A DNA stretch of 64,000 bases from Rathayibacter sp. VKM Ac-2879. Lineage in GTDB: Bacteria; Actinomycetota; Actinomycetes; Actinomycetales; Microbacteriaceae. Shown piece after piece: positions 19,890-28,693 of the stretch. The stretch's first letter is position 1. Each line of letters begins with the position of its first letter. The notes beneath the pieces are model-generated. The model did not search any database and was not told the origin of the DNA. It saw only the letters and a program-made list of their open reading frames with translations. The stretch is taken from NCBI RefSeq assembly GCF_015351245.1, contig NZ_JADKSO010000001.1, positions 744,001 to 808,000 of the forward strand. The letters run 5' to 3'. The translations under genes were made by a program, and so were the position numbers.

Positions 19890-20672
19890 CTACTGGCGGA
19901 AGATCGCGATGAGGCGCAAGAGCTCGAGGTACATCCAGACGACGGTGACCAGGATGCCGTAGGCACCTGTCCAGCCGAAGATGCGCGGAGCACGGTTGCG
20001 CACGCCCTGCTGGATGAGCTCGAAGTCCATCACGAGCGAGTAGGTGGCGAGGGCCACGGCGATGAGGCCGATCACGATGCCGATGAAGCCGGTGCGCAGA
20101 CCGAAGCCACCGCCGACTCCGAAGAGGCCCAGCCCGAGGTTCACCAGCGAGAAGACCGCGTAGCTGATCATCCCGATGAAGAAGATCTTGTTGAGCTTGG
20201 GAGAGGTGCGGATCTTGCCGTTCATGAACAGCGCCAGGGTGACGCCGATCACGATGACCGTCGCAAGGAGGGCCTGGACGACCGCTCCCTCGTACGCGCT
20301 CTCGAAGATCCCCGAGATGGCGCCGACCGCGATGCCCTGGGTCGCCGCATAGCTGAGGATCAGCGCCGGAGACGGGACCCGCTTGAACGCGTTGACGAAA
20401 CCGAGCACGAGCGCCACGACCAGCGCAGGGAGCAGGAGTCCGGCCACGAACCAGCCGACGGCGGCACCCGCGAGGAGCACGACGAAGGCGAGGGCCGTCT
20501 TCGCGAGGGTGTCCTCGACGGTCATCCGGTCGGTCTCGACCGAGCTGGCGGCCGGACGGTTGTACATCTGGTCGAGCGTGTCGGGGGAGACGTCCGGCAG
20601 GTCCTGCACGCGGCCGGCATAGCCGCGATTGCTGAACTCCGGGCGTCCGAACGCCGGATTGGTGCTAGCCAT
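19890..20672 (-). CDS. Bax inhibitor-1/YccA family membrane protein
   Basis: 260 residues. The first 50 are soluble (NPAFGRPEFSNRGYAGRVQD is typical of the actinobacterial YccA-like clade), followed by seven hydrophobic helices. Conserved pieces include SYAATQGIAVGAISGIFE, NKIFFIGMISYAVFSL and the final DFELIQQGV with its acidic residues in the last pore helix. Members are proposed pH-sensitive Ca2+ leak channels; the bacterial role is unclear. The start is the ATG with AGAGGAACC upstream. The longer upstream frame overlaps the divergent GDPD gene and is not protein-like. Confidence 0.88.
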   Translation of the reverse strand: MASTNPAFGRPEFSNRGYAGRVQDLPDVSPDTLDQMYNRPAASSVETDRMTVEDTLAKTALAFVVLLAGAAVGWFVAGLLLPALVVALVLGFVNAFKRVPSPALILSYAATQGIAVGAISGIFESAYEGAVVQALLATVIVIGVTLALFMNGKIRTSPKLNKIFFIGMISYAVFSLVNLGLGLFGVGGGFGLRTGFIGIVIGLIAVALATYSLVMDFELIQQGVRNRAPRIFGWTGAYGILVTVVWMYLELLRLIAIFRQ

Positions 20673-20888
20673 GGTTCCTCTTCTCTCAGGTGCGCTGGTC
20701 TCCGGGGAAACGCGGATCTGAGTCGCTGTGGGTGCGGGGGAGCCGCTCGGCCCGAGGGCTGGGCGACGGTGGACTCCACAGTATCTGAGAAGAGCTCTCA
20801 GAGTCTGGCTGTTCCCTACGAGCGGACCTCGATGACGCCCTGAAAACAGGCCCGTGGCGCCGTCGATCGGCGCCGTAGGATCGGCCGC

Positions 20889-21924
20889 GTGCCGCTTTCC
20901 GCCCCCCTCGTCATCGGCCACCGGGGAGCGAGCGGTCACCGGCCCGAGCACACCGCCTCCTCCTTCGCGCTCGCCCTGGCGCTCGGAGCCGACGCCGTCG
21001 AGCCCGACCTCGTCCCCACCCGGGACGGCGTTCTCGTCGTGCGCCACGAGAACGAGATCTCGGAGACGACCGACATCGCGCGTCACCCCGAGTTCGCCGG
21101 GCGCCGGGCGAGCAAGCGCGTCGACGGGCGGGAGATCACGGGCTGGTTCACCGAGGACTTCACCTGGGTCGAGCTCGCCGGGCTCCGCGCCCGCGAGAGG
21201 GTGCCGGCACCCCGGCCGGCGAGCGCGTCCTATCGACGGGCGGTTCCCCCTCCTGCGTCTCCGCGATCTGCTCGCCCTGCTCGACGGAGCGGCGGAGGTC
21301 GCGTCGCACGCGCCTCCCGCGCTCGTCGCCGAGCTCAAGCACGCCGCGTACTTCGAGAGGCTCGGCCTGCCGCTGGAGACACTCCTCGAGGACGAGCTCG
21401 CCGCAGCGGGCTGGACCACGAGTGATCCGCGTCTGACGCTCGAGAGCTTCGAGCCGACCGTGCTCGGGCGCCTCGCCGAGCGTGGAGCGCAGGCGATGAG
21501 GGTCCTCCTCGTGGAGGCGAGCGGCGCGCCGGCCGATCTGGTCGCCGCCCACGGCTCCCGGGCGACCCCCTACTCGGCCTTCCTCTCGCCCGAGGGGATG
21601 CGCGCCGTGACCGGCACGGTCGGGGGGATCAGCGTCGACAAGAGCCTGCTCTTCACGCGCGACGAGACCGGGCGTGCGACCGGGACGAACACGCTCGTCG
21701 CCGAGGCGCACGCGGCCGGGCTCGAGGTGTACTGCTGGACCCTGCGGCCCGAGAACCGCTACCTGGAGTCCGTGTTCCGCCGCGGGGAGGATCCCGCCGC
21801 GCACGGCGCCTGGCGGGAGGAGTTCCTCGCGATCCTCGCCACGGGCGTGGACGGCGTGTTCGCCGACCAGCCCGAGCTCGCGATCGAGGCCCGGGCCGCG
21901 CTGCTCGGCGACCCTCGACCCTGA
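20889..21924 (+). pseudogene. Glycerophosphodiester phosphodiesterase (GlpQ-like), frameshifted
   Basis: Two frames together make one GDPD. The first, from GTG 20889, encodes [38 protein letters not shown] and [20 protein letters not shown], including the two catalytic His and metal-binding Glu/Asp. The second, +1 relative to the first, continues from about 21232 with [18 protein letters not shown] through VDGVFADQPELAIEA to the stop at 21924. The shift lies around 21225-21236 and is cured by removing one base. The enzyme would release glycerol-3-phosphate from glycerophosphodiesters. The start follows TAGGAT (20876-20881) by seven bases, leaderless. It may be a true mutation or a sequencing error. 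Confidence 0.82.
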
Positions 21925-22076
21925 CTGTCGCCTCCGAGAAGGCGCGGCGCCGATCGGGCCGCGACCGGCGCGTGCGGAGCGAACCGTGAGGCTTCGCTGG
22001 CATCATCGCGGGGCGGCCAGCGCGCCGCTCCCACCGATCCCTCGACGAGACCGACCCCTGTGAGAGGAGGCCCATC

Positions 22077-22964
22077 GTGACCACCCGTGCCCGCATCACC
22101 CGCCGCTGGATCACGTGCGCCGTCCTCGCGGCCCTGGGCATCGCCGCCGTGTACGGGATCGCCGTCCTCACCCCGCAGGGCCAGGGCGTCGAGAACTCCG
22201 GCCTCCGCGGCGCCGATCTCGTCTTCGGGCGCGCCACCGGCACGGCCGCCGGTACGCTCGCCGACGTCACGCCGCTCTCGATGGTGGTCGGCTCGATCGT
22301 CGTCGCCGCGATCGCCCTGCTGCGCAAGCGTCCGGCTCTCGCCCTCGCCTCCGTCGGCTCGATCGTCGCCACAGCCGCCGTCACCCAGCTCCTCAAGAAC
22401 GTCGTCCTCGATCGCCCCGAACTCGTCGACACCGACTCCTGGTACACGGAAGGCAGCTTTCCCAGCGGCCACACCGCGGCGGCGATCTCCGTCGTGTTCG
22501 CGCTCGCGATGGTGGTTCCTGGCCGCGCCCGCACCGTCGTGCTGGTGATCGGCGGTGCGGTGGTCGTCCTGGTCGGCAACCTGACGATGGCCGCCTCCTG
22601 GCATCGCGCGAGCGACGTGCTCGGCGCCGACCTGGTTGCGCTCAGCTGCGCGTCTCTCGCCTGCGCCTGGCTGAGCACGCGCGCCCAGGTGGGGCGCGCC
22701 CCGCGTCGCACGGCGAGGACGGGCGTGAACCGCCTCCTCGTCGCCTGCTCGGCGTTCGTCGTGCTGCTGCTCGCCGCGCTCGCGGTGGAGGGAATCCAGT
22801 ACTACCCGGACGACACGAAGGACATCACGGCGTTCGTCCTGCTCCAGTTGCTCGCCGTCTCCACCTCGACCCTCGCGGTCGTCGGCTTCTCGCTCGCGTG
22901 GCGCGGACTCGACGTGGGAGGGGCGCTCCCCGCCTCCGCCGCCACGAGGACCCGGGCCGCGTAG
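22077..22964 (+). CDS. PAP2-superfamily membrane phosphatase
   Basis: 295 residues with six to seven hydrophobic helices. The three phosphatase motifs are intact: KNVVLDRP (K-x6-RP), PSGHT and SWHRASDVLGAD (S/G-R-x5-H type, with H-R-x3-D). Such enzymes remove phosphate from lipid phosphates such as undecaprenyl pyrophosphate or phosphatidic acid at the outer face of the membrane. The GTG start has GAGAGGAGG just upstream. A hydrophobic C-terminal extension after about residue 205 adds two helices beyond the minimal domain. Substrate not predictable. Confidence 0.85.
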   Translation: MTTRARITRRWITCAVLAALGIAAVYGIAVLTPQGQGVENSGLRGADLVFGRATGTAAGTLADVTPLSMVVGSIVVAAIALLRKRPALALASVGSIVATAAVTQLLKNVVLDRPELVDTDSWYTEGSFPSGHTAAAISVVFALAMVVPGRARTVVLVIGGAVVVLVGNLTMAASWHRASDVLGADLVALSCASLACAWLSTRAQVGRAPRRTARTGVNRLLVACSAFVVLLLAALAVEGIQYYPDDTKDITAFVLLQLLAVSTSTLAVVGFSLAWRGLDVGGALPASAATRTRAA

Positions 22965-23032
22965 GACCGACGCGTTCGCCCGCCGCGGCCCGGCACTCGC
23001 TGTCGGAGGTGCGATCTACACTCTCAAGGGTC

Positions 23033-25483
23033 ATGAGCTTCCTCTTCGATCCGAGCGACTCCCGCGCCACCCCGGTCATCCTCGGCGCCCCCGGCAGCGA
23101 CTCCCCGCGCAGTGACCCGGCGCACGAGCAGCTGGTCGCAGGGCTCAACCCGCAGCAGCGCGAGGCGGTCGAGTACCGCGGCGACGCCCTCCTCATCGTC
23201 GCGGGCGCGGGCTCGGGCAAGACGAGCGTGCTCACCCGGCGCATTGCGAGCCTCCTCGGCAACGGGGAGGCCTGGCCGAGCCAGATCCTCGCCATCACCT
23301 TCACCAACAAGGCGGCGGCCGAGATGCGCGAGCGCGTCGAGAAGCTCGTCGGGCAGAGCGCAGAAGGAATGTGGATCTCGACCTTCCACTCGGCGTGCGT
23401 GCGGATCCTGCGCCGCGAGGCCGAGAACTTCGGCATGACCTCCTCCTTCACGATCTACGACTCCGGCGATCAGCGTGCGCTGCTCAAACGGATCGTCAAG
23501 GACCTCGAGGCGGACTCGCTCGGCATCACGGTCTCGAGCGCCTCGGCGAAGATCTCGAAGCTCAAGAACGAGCTGGCCGACGCCGACTCCTATGCCCGCA
23601 CCGCGAACCTCGACGACCCGCACGAGGAGATGTTCCTCCAGGTCTTCCGCGCCTACTCGCGCGCGCTCGAAGGCGCGAACGCCTTCGACTTCGACGATCT
23701 CATCGCACAGACCGTCTACCTCTTCCGGGCGTTCCCGCATGTCGCGGCGAAGTACCAGCGGAGGTTTCGTCATGTGCTCGTCGACGAGTACCAGGACACG
23801 AACCACGCCCAGTACTCGCTCATCCACGAGCTCACCCGGCCCGCGCCGCCGGCCGCGATCGCGGCGGCGCACTTCGACCGTCCCTACCGCGGGCCCGTCA
23901 CGGCCGACGGGTCGATCCCGGGAGCCTCGCTGACCGTCGTCGGCGACTCCGACCAGTCGATCTACGCGTTCCGCGGCGCCGACATCCGCAACATCGTCGA
24001 ATTCGAGCGTGACTTCCCGAGGTGCCGCGTGATCCTGCTCGAGCAGAACTATCGCTCGACGCAGAACATCCTCTCGGCGGCCAACGCCGTCATTTCGAAC
24101 AACTTCGACCGCCGGGCCAAGAACCTGTGGTCCTCGAGCGGCGACGGCGAGAAGATCGTCGGCTATACGGGCTATTCAGGGCACGACGAGGCGCAGTTCG
24201 TGGTCGACGAGATCGCGCGATTGCGCGCGGCGGGCACCGGCTACGACCAGATCGCGGTGTTCTACCGCACCAACGCCCAAACGCGTGCTCTCGAGGAGAT
24301 CTTCATCCGCTCGGCGCTGCCCTACCGCATCCTCGGCGGCACCAAGTTCTACGAGCGCGCCGAGATCAAGGATGCGCTGGCGTACCTCATCACGGTCGCC
24401 AACCCCTCCGACGTGCTCGCGCTGCGCCGCATCATGAACACCCCCAAGCGCGGCATCGGCCCCGCGACGGAGGCGCAGCTGCAGTCGTTCGCCGACACCA
24501 ACGCGGTCACCCTCCGCGAGGCGATGCGCAACGCCGGCTCGCTCGGCATGGGACCGAAGGTGACGAAGGCCATCGTCGACCTGGCGACGCTGCTCGACGA
24601 GTGCGCTCTGATGCTCGATCCCGCGCGCGAGGGAGGCGAGGCCAAGGTCCACGAGGTGCTCACCGCGTTGCTCACCCGCAGCGGCTACCTCGACATGCTG
24701 CGCTCGAGCCGCGACCCGCAAGACGAGGCCCGTGCCGAGAACGTCGACGAGCTCATCGCCGTCACGAAGGAGTTCGCGCGCAACAACCCCGATGGCGGCC
24801 TCGTCGACTTCCTCACCGAGGTCTCGCTCGTCGCGGCCGCCGACGATCTCGACGACGCCTCCGGCACCGTCTCGCTCATGACCCTGCACACCGCCAAGGG
24901 CCTCGAGTACGACGCGGTGTTCCTCACCGGGATCGAGGAGGACCTCCTCCCGCACCGCATCTCGGCCAACGAGCCCGGCGGCCCCGCCGAGGAGAGGCGC
25001 CTGTTCTACGTGGGCATCACCCGCGCCCGCAAGCGCCTCTACCTCTCGCTCGCGATGACCCGCGCGCAGTACGGCGAGACCTCGGTCGCGATGCCGAGCC
25101 GATTCCTCCAGGAGATCCCGGCCGAGCTCATCCAGTGGCGGCAGTCGCCGGGAGCCGCGACCTCGCGGGGCGGCACGCAGCCGCGGGCGCTCAACGCCCA
25201 GCGCCCCGGCTTCGGCCGCTCGCGCTCGAACAACGAGTTCCGGGAGGCGCTCGCCGCGGCTCCCCGGGCTAAGGGGGAGTTCCCCAATCGCATCTCCGGG
25301 ATGGTCCGCGACAACGGCGACCTCGAGTTGATCGCGGGCGACCGCATCCGACACAGCGACTTCGGCGAGGGCCGGGTCAACGCCGTGACGGGCGAGGGCA
25401 GCAAGCGGGTCGCGCACGTGCTCTTCGATCAGGTCGGCGCCAAGAAGCTGTTGATCAAGGTCGCCCCGATCGAGAAGCTCTAG
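23033..25483 (+). CDS. pcrA: ATP-dependent DNA helicase PcrA/UvrD
   Basis: 816 residues, cytoplasmic superfamily 1A helicase (3' to 5') for excision repair, replication restart and recombination control. Visible motifs: Q-motif LNPQQREAV, Walker A AGAGSGKTS, TFTNKAAAEMRERV, motif II DEYQDTNHAQ, motif III VGDSDQSIYAFRGAD, motif IV EQNYRS, motif V TLHTAKGLEYD and motif VI VGITRARKRLY. The C-terminal tail (DRIRHSDFGEGRVNAV) is the Tudor-like RNA-polymerase-interacting segment of PcrA. The ATG fits AAGGG upstream; the frame open far upstream overlaps the PAP2 gene and is spurious. TACACT (23017-23022) may be its -10. Confidence 0.96.
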   Translation: MSFLFDPSDSRATPVILGAPGSDSPRSDPAHEQLVAGLNPQQREAVEYRGDALLIVAGAGSGKTSVLTRRIASLLGNGEAWPSQILAITFTNKAAAEMRERVEKLVGQSAEGMWISTFHSACVRILRREAENFGMTSSFTIYDSGDQRALLKRIVKDLEADSLGITVSSASAKISKLKNELADADSYARTANLDDPHEEMFLQVFRAYSRALEGANAFDFDDLIAQTVYLFRAFPHVAAKYQRRFRHVLVDEYQDTNHAQYSLIHELTRPAPPAAIAAAHFDRPYRGPVTADGSIPGASLTVVGDSDQSIYAFRGADIRNIVEFERDFPRCRVILLEQNYRSTQNILSAANAVISNNFDRRAKNLWSSSGDGEKIVGYTGYSGHDEAQFVVDEIARLRAAGTGYDQIAVFYRTNAQTRALEEIFIRSALPYRILGGTKFYERAEIKDALAYLITVANPSDVLALRRIMNTPKRGIGPATEAQLQSFADTNAVTLREAMRNAGSLGMGPKVTKAIVDLATLLDECALMLDPAREGGEAKVHEVLTALLTRSGYLDMLRSSRDPQDEARAENVDELIAVTKEFARNNPDGGLVDFLTEVSLVAAADDLDDASGTVSLMTLHTAKGLEYDAVFLTGIEEDLLPHRISANEPGGPAEERRLFYVGITRARKRLYLSLAMTRAQYGETSVAMPSRFLQEIPAELIQWRQSPGAATSRGGTQPRALNAQRPGFGRSRSNNEFREALAAAPRAKGEFPNRISGMVRDNGDLELIAGDRIRHSDFGEGRVNAVTGEGSKRVAHVLFDQVGAKKLLIKVAPIEKL

Positions 25484-25494
25484 GCGGGAGCGTC

Positions 25495-25525
25495 GACCGC
25501 GGACACCGTGAGCTGCGCCGCGGTC
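25495..25525. terminator. Possible bidirectional terminator between convergent genes
   Basis: GACCGCGG (25495-25502) pairs perfectly with CCGCGGTC (25518-25525) around a 15-base loop, 12 bases after the pcrA stop and 42 bases before the opposing stop. Confidence 0.45.
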
Positions 25526-25566
25526 GTCGCCTCCGCCGTGTGGTCACTGCCCGGCCGGCGACCGCA

Positions 25567-26490
25567 TCACTCGCAGCCGACTCCGTTGTTGTTGTTGTCG
25601 AGGTCGTAAATGTCGGAGCCGATGACCGTCACCGGTCCGCGGACGTAGGCCGGGCCGTTGCCCTTGCCGCCGGCGCAGTCGACGTCGGAGGCGATGGGCA
25701 CGCAGGCGCCGGAGTAGTTCGGGTCGCAGCCGGACGCCGCGTCGGCGGTCTCCGGCTCCGGAGCGGGTGGGACGCGGACTCCGACGCGGGTGATCTCGTC
25801 GACCGGTGCGGTCGTGACACTCTCAGAGACCTGAGTGCGCGAAACCTCGACTCCGTCATTTTTCACGAGCTCGAAGGTGCGGGTCAAAACGCCATCGGCT
25901 CCGGGGACGACGGAACTCGTTCCCTGATCCGCCGACGCGTCGTCCTCGGAGTGGCTGCCGTGCGGCACGGGGACCGTCTCGGTGACGACCTCGGTCGTGA
26001 CGACGACACGTGGAGTAGGCGTCGACGTCGGGTTGGGGGTGCGGCTGGGCGCAGGCGTGGCCGAGCGGCTCGGCTTCGTCGCTGCGGGGGTCTCGACCAC
26101 CGCCTCCGCTGTTGTGGTGCCGGCCGCGACCTCCGCGTGCGCGGGGACCTTCGGGGTTGTGGCGCCGTAGGCGCTCGCTGAGATCAGCAGGGTGACGAGT
26201 GCTGCGGAGGCGACGATCGCCGAGGTGCGCCGCCTGCGTCGGAGTCCCAGCCAGGTTGGTCGGCGGAACGCGGTTCCGTAGACCGCGGTGACGAGCACGA
26301 TGAGGGCGATCATCATCAGAGCCGACCACACGCCGCCCGAGAGCAGGGCGATGAGCGCGAAGAGGGCGGTCGCGCCTCCCCCGACCCAGTGGAGTGGTGT
26401 CAGGCGTACCCGCCTCATGCCGCGGGAGCCGAGACGGAGAGGGGGTCGACGGCGGTCAAATGACGGAGGCACAGGCGGGTTCTTTCTCAC
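25567..26490 (-). CDS. Membrane protein with G5 domain and excalibur-like Ca-binding motif
   Basis: 307 residues. Two short hydrophobic segments lie near residues 33-60, another at 90-110, then a Pro/Thr/Ser spacer. A G5-like domain follows at about 160-245 (VVTTEVVTETVPVPHG, ADGVLTRTFEL, VDEITRVGVRVP), and the C-terminal 60 residues have four Cys and end DIYDLDNNNNGVGCE, the excalibur D-x-D-x-(N/D)G-x-GC pattern. G5 domains bind N-acetylglucosamine-containing polymers, so a surface protein binding cell-wall sugar and calcium is likely (inference). The start is GTG or ATG near 26490, without a good SD. Confidence 0.75.
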   Translation of the reverse strand: MRKNPPVPPSFDRRRPPLRLGSRGMRRVRLTPLHWVGGGATALFALIALLSGGVWSALMMIALIVLVTAVYGTAFRRPTWLGLRRRRRTSAIVASAALVTLLISASAYGATTPKVPAHAEVAAGTTTAEAVVETPAATKPSRSATPAPSRTPNPTSTPTPRVVVTTEVVTETVPVPHGSHSEDDASADQGTSSVVPGADGVLTRTFELVKNDGVEVSRTQVSESVTTAPVDEITRVGVRVPPAPEPETADAASGCDPNYSGACVPIASDVDCAGGKGNGPAYVRGPVTVIGSDIYDLDNNNNGVGCE

Positions 26491-26560
26491 AGGCGGCGGA
26501 GAGGGCTCTCAGGATCTCCCATCGCCCGGCCTGCTCGCGCCCCCCATTCGGGCCCCCGCC

Positions 26561-26633
26561 CCTCCTCGCGAGATGCCACTTATGCGCGCGACACGCCGGG
26601 CGAAGTGCGCATAAGTGGCATCTCGCGAGGAGG
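26561..26633. repeat. Perfect 27-bp inverted repeat (large palindrome, 19-base loop)
   Basis: The left arm 26561-26587 begins CCTCCTCGCGAGATGCC and the right arm 26607-26633 is its exact complement. It sits between the stop of the acyl-CoA ligase gene (three bases away) and the upstream region of the G5/excalibur gene. It could act as a terminator but has no T-run on either strand. The arm core GCGCATAAGTGGCATCTCGC looks like a dispersed repeat or a relic of a small mobile palindrome. Origin not determinable here. Confidence 0.85.
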
Positions 26634-26635
26634 AG

Positions 26636-28210
26636 TCAGGAGTAGCGGGCGACCAGCTCGCGCTTCAGGACCTTGCCGCTGGGCCCGAGGGGAAGCGCCT
26701 CCACGAACTCGACCCGACGCGGGAACTTGAACGCCGCCAGGTGCTCGGTGGCATACGCGATCAGCTCCTCGGCGCTCGCCGACCCGGCCAGGACGACGGC
26801 GGCCATGATCTCCTGGCCGTGCCGATCATCCGGGATGCCGAACACCGCGGCGTTCTGCACCGCCGGATGCCCGATCAGCACCTCCTCGACCTCCCGCGGG
26901 TACACGTTGTAGCCGTTGCGGATGATCATGTCCTTCGTGCGGTCGAGGATGCGCACGTAGTCCTCCTCGTCCTTCGTGCCGAGGTCGCCAGTGCGGAACC
27001 AGCCGTCGACCACGGCCTCGGCGGTGGCCGTCGGATTGCCGAGGTAGCCCTTCATGAGATTGTGGCCGCGCACGACGATCTCGCCGAGCTCTCCGCGGGG
27101 GAGGAGCTCGATGCGCTCCGTCAGCTCGGGGCGAGCGACCTCGACGTCGACGCCCCAGATGGGCGTGCCGACCGTGCCGGCGCGGGGCGCGACTCCGACG
27201 TGGTTGAAGGTCGCGACCGGCGAGGTCTCGGTCAGGCCGTAGCCCTCGTAGATCTCGACGCCGAAGACCTCGCGGAACCGTTCGATCACGGCAACGGGCA
27301 GCGCAGCGCCTCCCGAGACCGCGTAGCGCAGCGGAGGCCGATCCTCGCGCCGGGTCGCGGCGTCGAGGAGCGCCACGTACATGGTCGGCACGCCCTCGAA
27401 GACCGTGCACCCGTGCGCGATCATGGCCTCGAGCGCGGCATCGCCGTCGAACTTGGGGACGAGCACGACCGTGGCCGCGGTGCGGAACGCGGTGTTCATC
27501 GCACAGACCTGACCGAAGGTGTGGAAGAGCGGGAGCGCGCCGAGCACGACGTCGCCCTGGTGCAGGTCGAAGGTGTTCATCAGCAGCACGTCGGACTGCG
27601 AGACGATCGCGAAGTGGGTGCCCTCAGCACCCTTGGGCCGGCCCGTGGTGCCGCTCGTATAGAGGATGGTGGCCGTGTCGAAGGGCGAGCGCGGCACGTA
27701 GCCGTCGATCGGGGTCGCCTGCGCAGCGAGGTCCTCGAGCCGAGGGATCGACGTCTCGCTCCCCTCCGGCACCAGGACGCTCAGCACGGGCACGCCGGCG
27801 AGCGCGGCTCCGGCCGCACCCTCGGCCAGCAACGGCGCGGCGCACACCAGGGCGGCGGCACCGGAGTCGCGGAGGACATACGCGATCTCGTCGTGCTTGA
27901 GGAGCGCATGGACGGGGACGACCACAGCGCCCAGCGCCAGAATCGCGAAGTAGCCGCGCGGGAAGTCCGGGACGTTCGGGACCAGGAGGGCGACGCGGTC
28001 GCCGGGACCGATGCCGTGCGCGCGGAGGGCGCCCGCGTAGGCGCGCGACTGGTTCCACAGCGTGGAGTAGTCGAGGGCCTCGGAGCCGACGCGGATCGCG
28101 ATCGTCGTCGGTGTGCGGCGTGCGGCCTCCGAGAGGATCGCCGCCACGGAGACGCTGCCGAAACCGGCGGCGGTCGGAGCGTCGGCGGGTCGGGTGTCGG
28201 TTCTGCTCAT
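26636..28210 (-). CDS. Long-chain fatty-acid-CoA ligase / AMP-dependent synthetase
   Basis: 524 residues. Adenylate-forming enzyme motifs in order: P-loop TILYTSGTTGRPKGAEGTH near residue 183, GYGLTETSPVATFNH near residue 325, TGDLGTKDEEDYVRILDRTK and DMIIRNGYNVYPREVEEVL near residue 410, and the catalytic-lysine motif PSGKVLKREL at the C-terminus. It activates a carboxylic acid to an acyl-AMP and then acyl-CoA; closest in style to fatty-acid CoA ligases, though the substrate cannot be read from sequence. The ATG has CTGGAG upstream. Single gene; the stop abuts the 27-bp palindrome. Confidence 0.88.
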   Translation of the reverse strand: MSRTDTRPADAPTAAGFGSVSVAAILSEAARRTPTTIAIRVGSEALDYSTLWNQSRAYAGALRAHGIGPGDRVALLVPNVPDFPRGYFAILALGAVVVPVHALLKHDEIAYVLRDSGAAALVCAAPLLAEGAAGAALAGVPVLSVLVPEGSETSIPRLEDLAAQATPIDGYVPRSPFDTATILYTSGTTGRPKGAEGTHFAIVSQSDVLLMNTFDLHQGDVVLGALPLFHTFGQVCAMNTAFRTAATVVLVPKFDGDAALEAMIAHGCTVFEGVPTMYVALLDAATRREDRPPLRYAVSGGAALPVAVIERFREVFGVEIYEGYGLTETSPVATFNHVGVAPRAGTVGTPIWGVDVEVARPELTERIELLPRGELGEIVVRGHNLMKGYLGNPTATAEAVVDGWFRTGDLGTKDEEDYVRILDRTKDMIIRNGYNVYPREVEEVLIGHPAVQNAAVFGIPDDRHGQEIMAAVVLAGSASAEELIAYATEHLAAFKFPRRVEFVEALPLGPSGKVLKRELVARYS

Positions 28211-28391
28211 CGGAGCTCCAGTCGTCGTTGACCGCCACGGCGGATGCCGGGTGCTTCACGGTAGATCCGCGAGGGGTGTCGGTGGAGCGATCCGCATCGG
28301 ATGCTCAGCGCACCTGATGACGGAGCGGCGGAAGGGGGTGCGCTGCCGCCGCTCGCTGCCTACCCTCGGAGAGGACGACCGGAGGAGTGCG

Positions 28392-28688
28392 ATGCGAGGC
28401 GAGGCGACGCTCTACACGGACGCGGTGGTGACGGCTCCGTTCGCCCTCGCGGTCATCGCGGAGGCGACGAGCTCTCGCGTCGTCGGCGCTCGGTCGAGCG
28501 ATGCGCACGTGCCGCTCTACAGCGGGCCGACGGGCGCCCGTGTGGCGATCGCGGGCTTCGGAGACAGCGTGCCGGTCTCGATCGACGTGCGGGACGAGCG
28601 CGGGGTCGACGAGGCACGCGCCGCGGCGCAGGCCTTGGGGCTCGAGCTCGCCGTCTACGCGGGCTGGAGCGTCACGGCCGGGTTCTGA
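28392..28688 (+). CDS. Hypothetical protein (98 aa)
   Basis: The ATG has a strong GGAGGAG four bases upstream, and the product has balanced composition (TAPFALAVIAEATSSRVVGA; RVAIAGFGDSVPVSIDVRDE) ending in a beta-strand-like WSVTAGF. It is on the plus strand between two minus-strand genes, with its stop five bases before the MpaB-like gene end. No motif, signal or membrane segment is recognised; the fold may be alpha/beta. Starts further upstream were rejected because that extension is Arg-rich and lacks an SD. Confidence 0.6.
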   Translation: MRGEATLYTDAVVTAPFALAVIAEATSSRVVGARSSDAHVPLYSGPTGARVAIAGFGDSVPVSIDVRDERGVDEARAAAQALGLELAVYAGWSVTAGF

Positions 28689-28693
28689 CGGGC

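Noticed and set aside
21225-21236. Programmed ribosomal frameshift in the GDPD gene
   Set aside because: No slippery heptamer, internal SD or downstream pseudoknot is apparent; a mutation or sequencing error is simpler.
22115-23032. Upstream extension of the PcrA frame
   Set aside because: Overlaps the PAP2 gene, Arg-rich, and PcrA homologues begin near the ATG at 23033.
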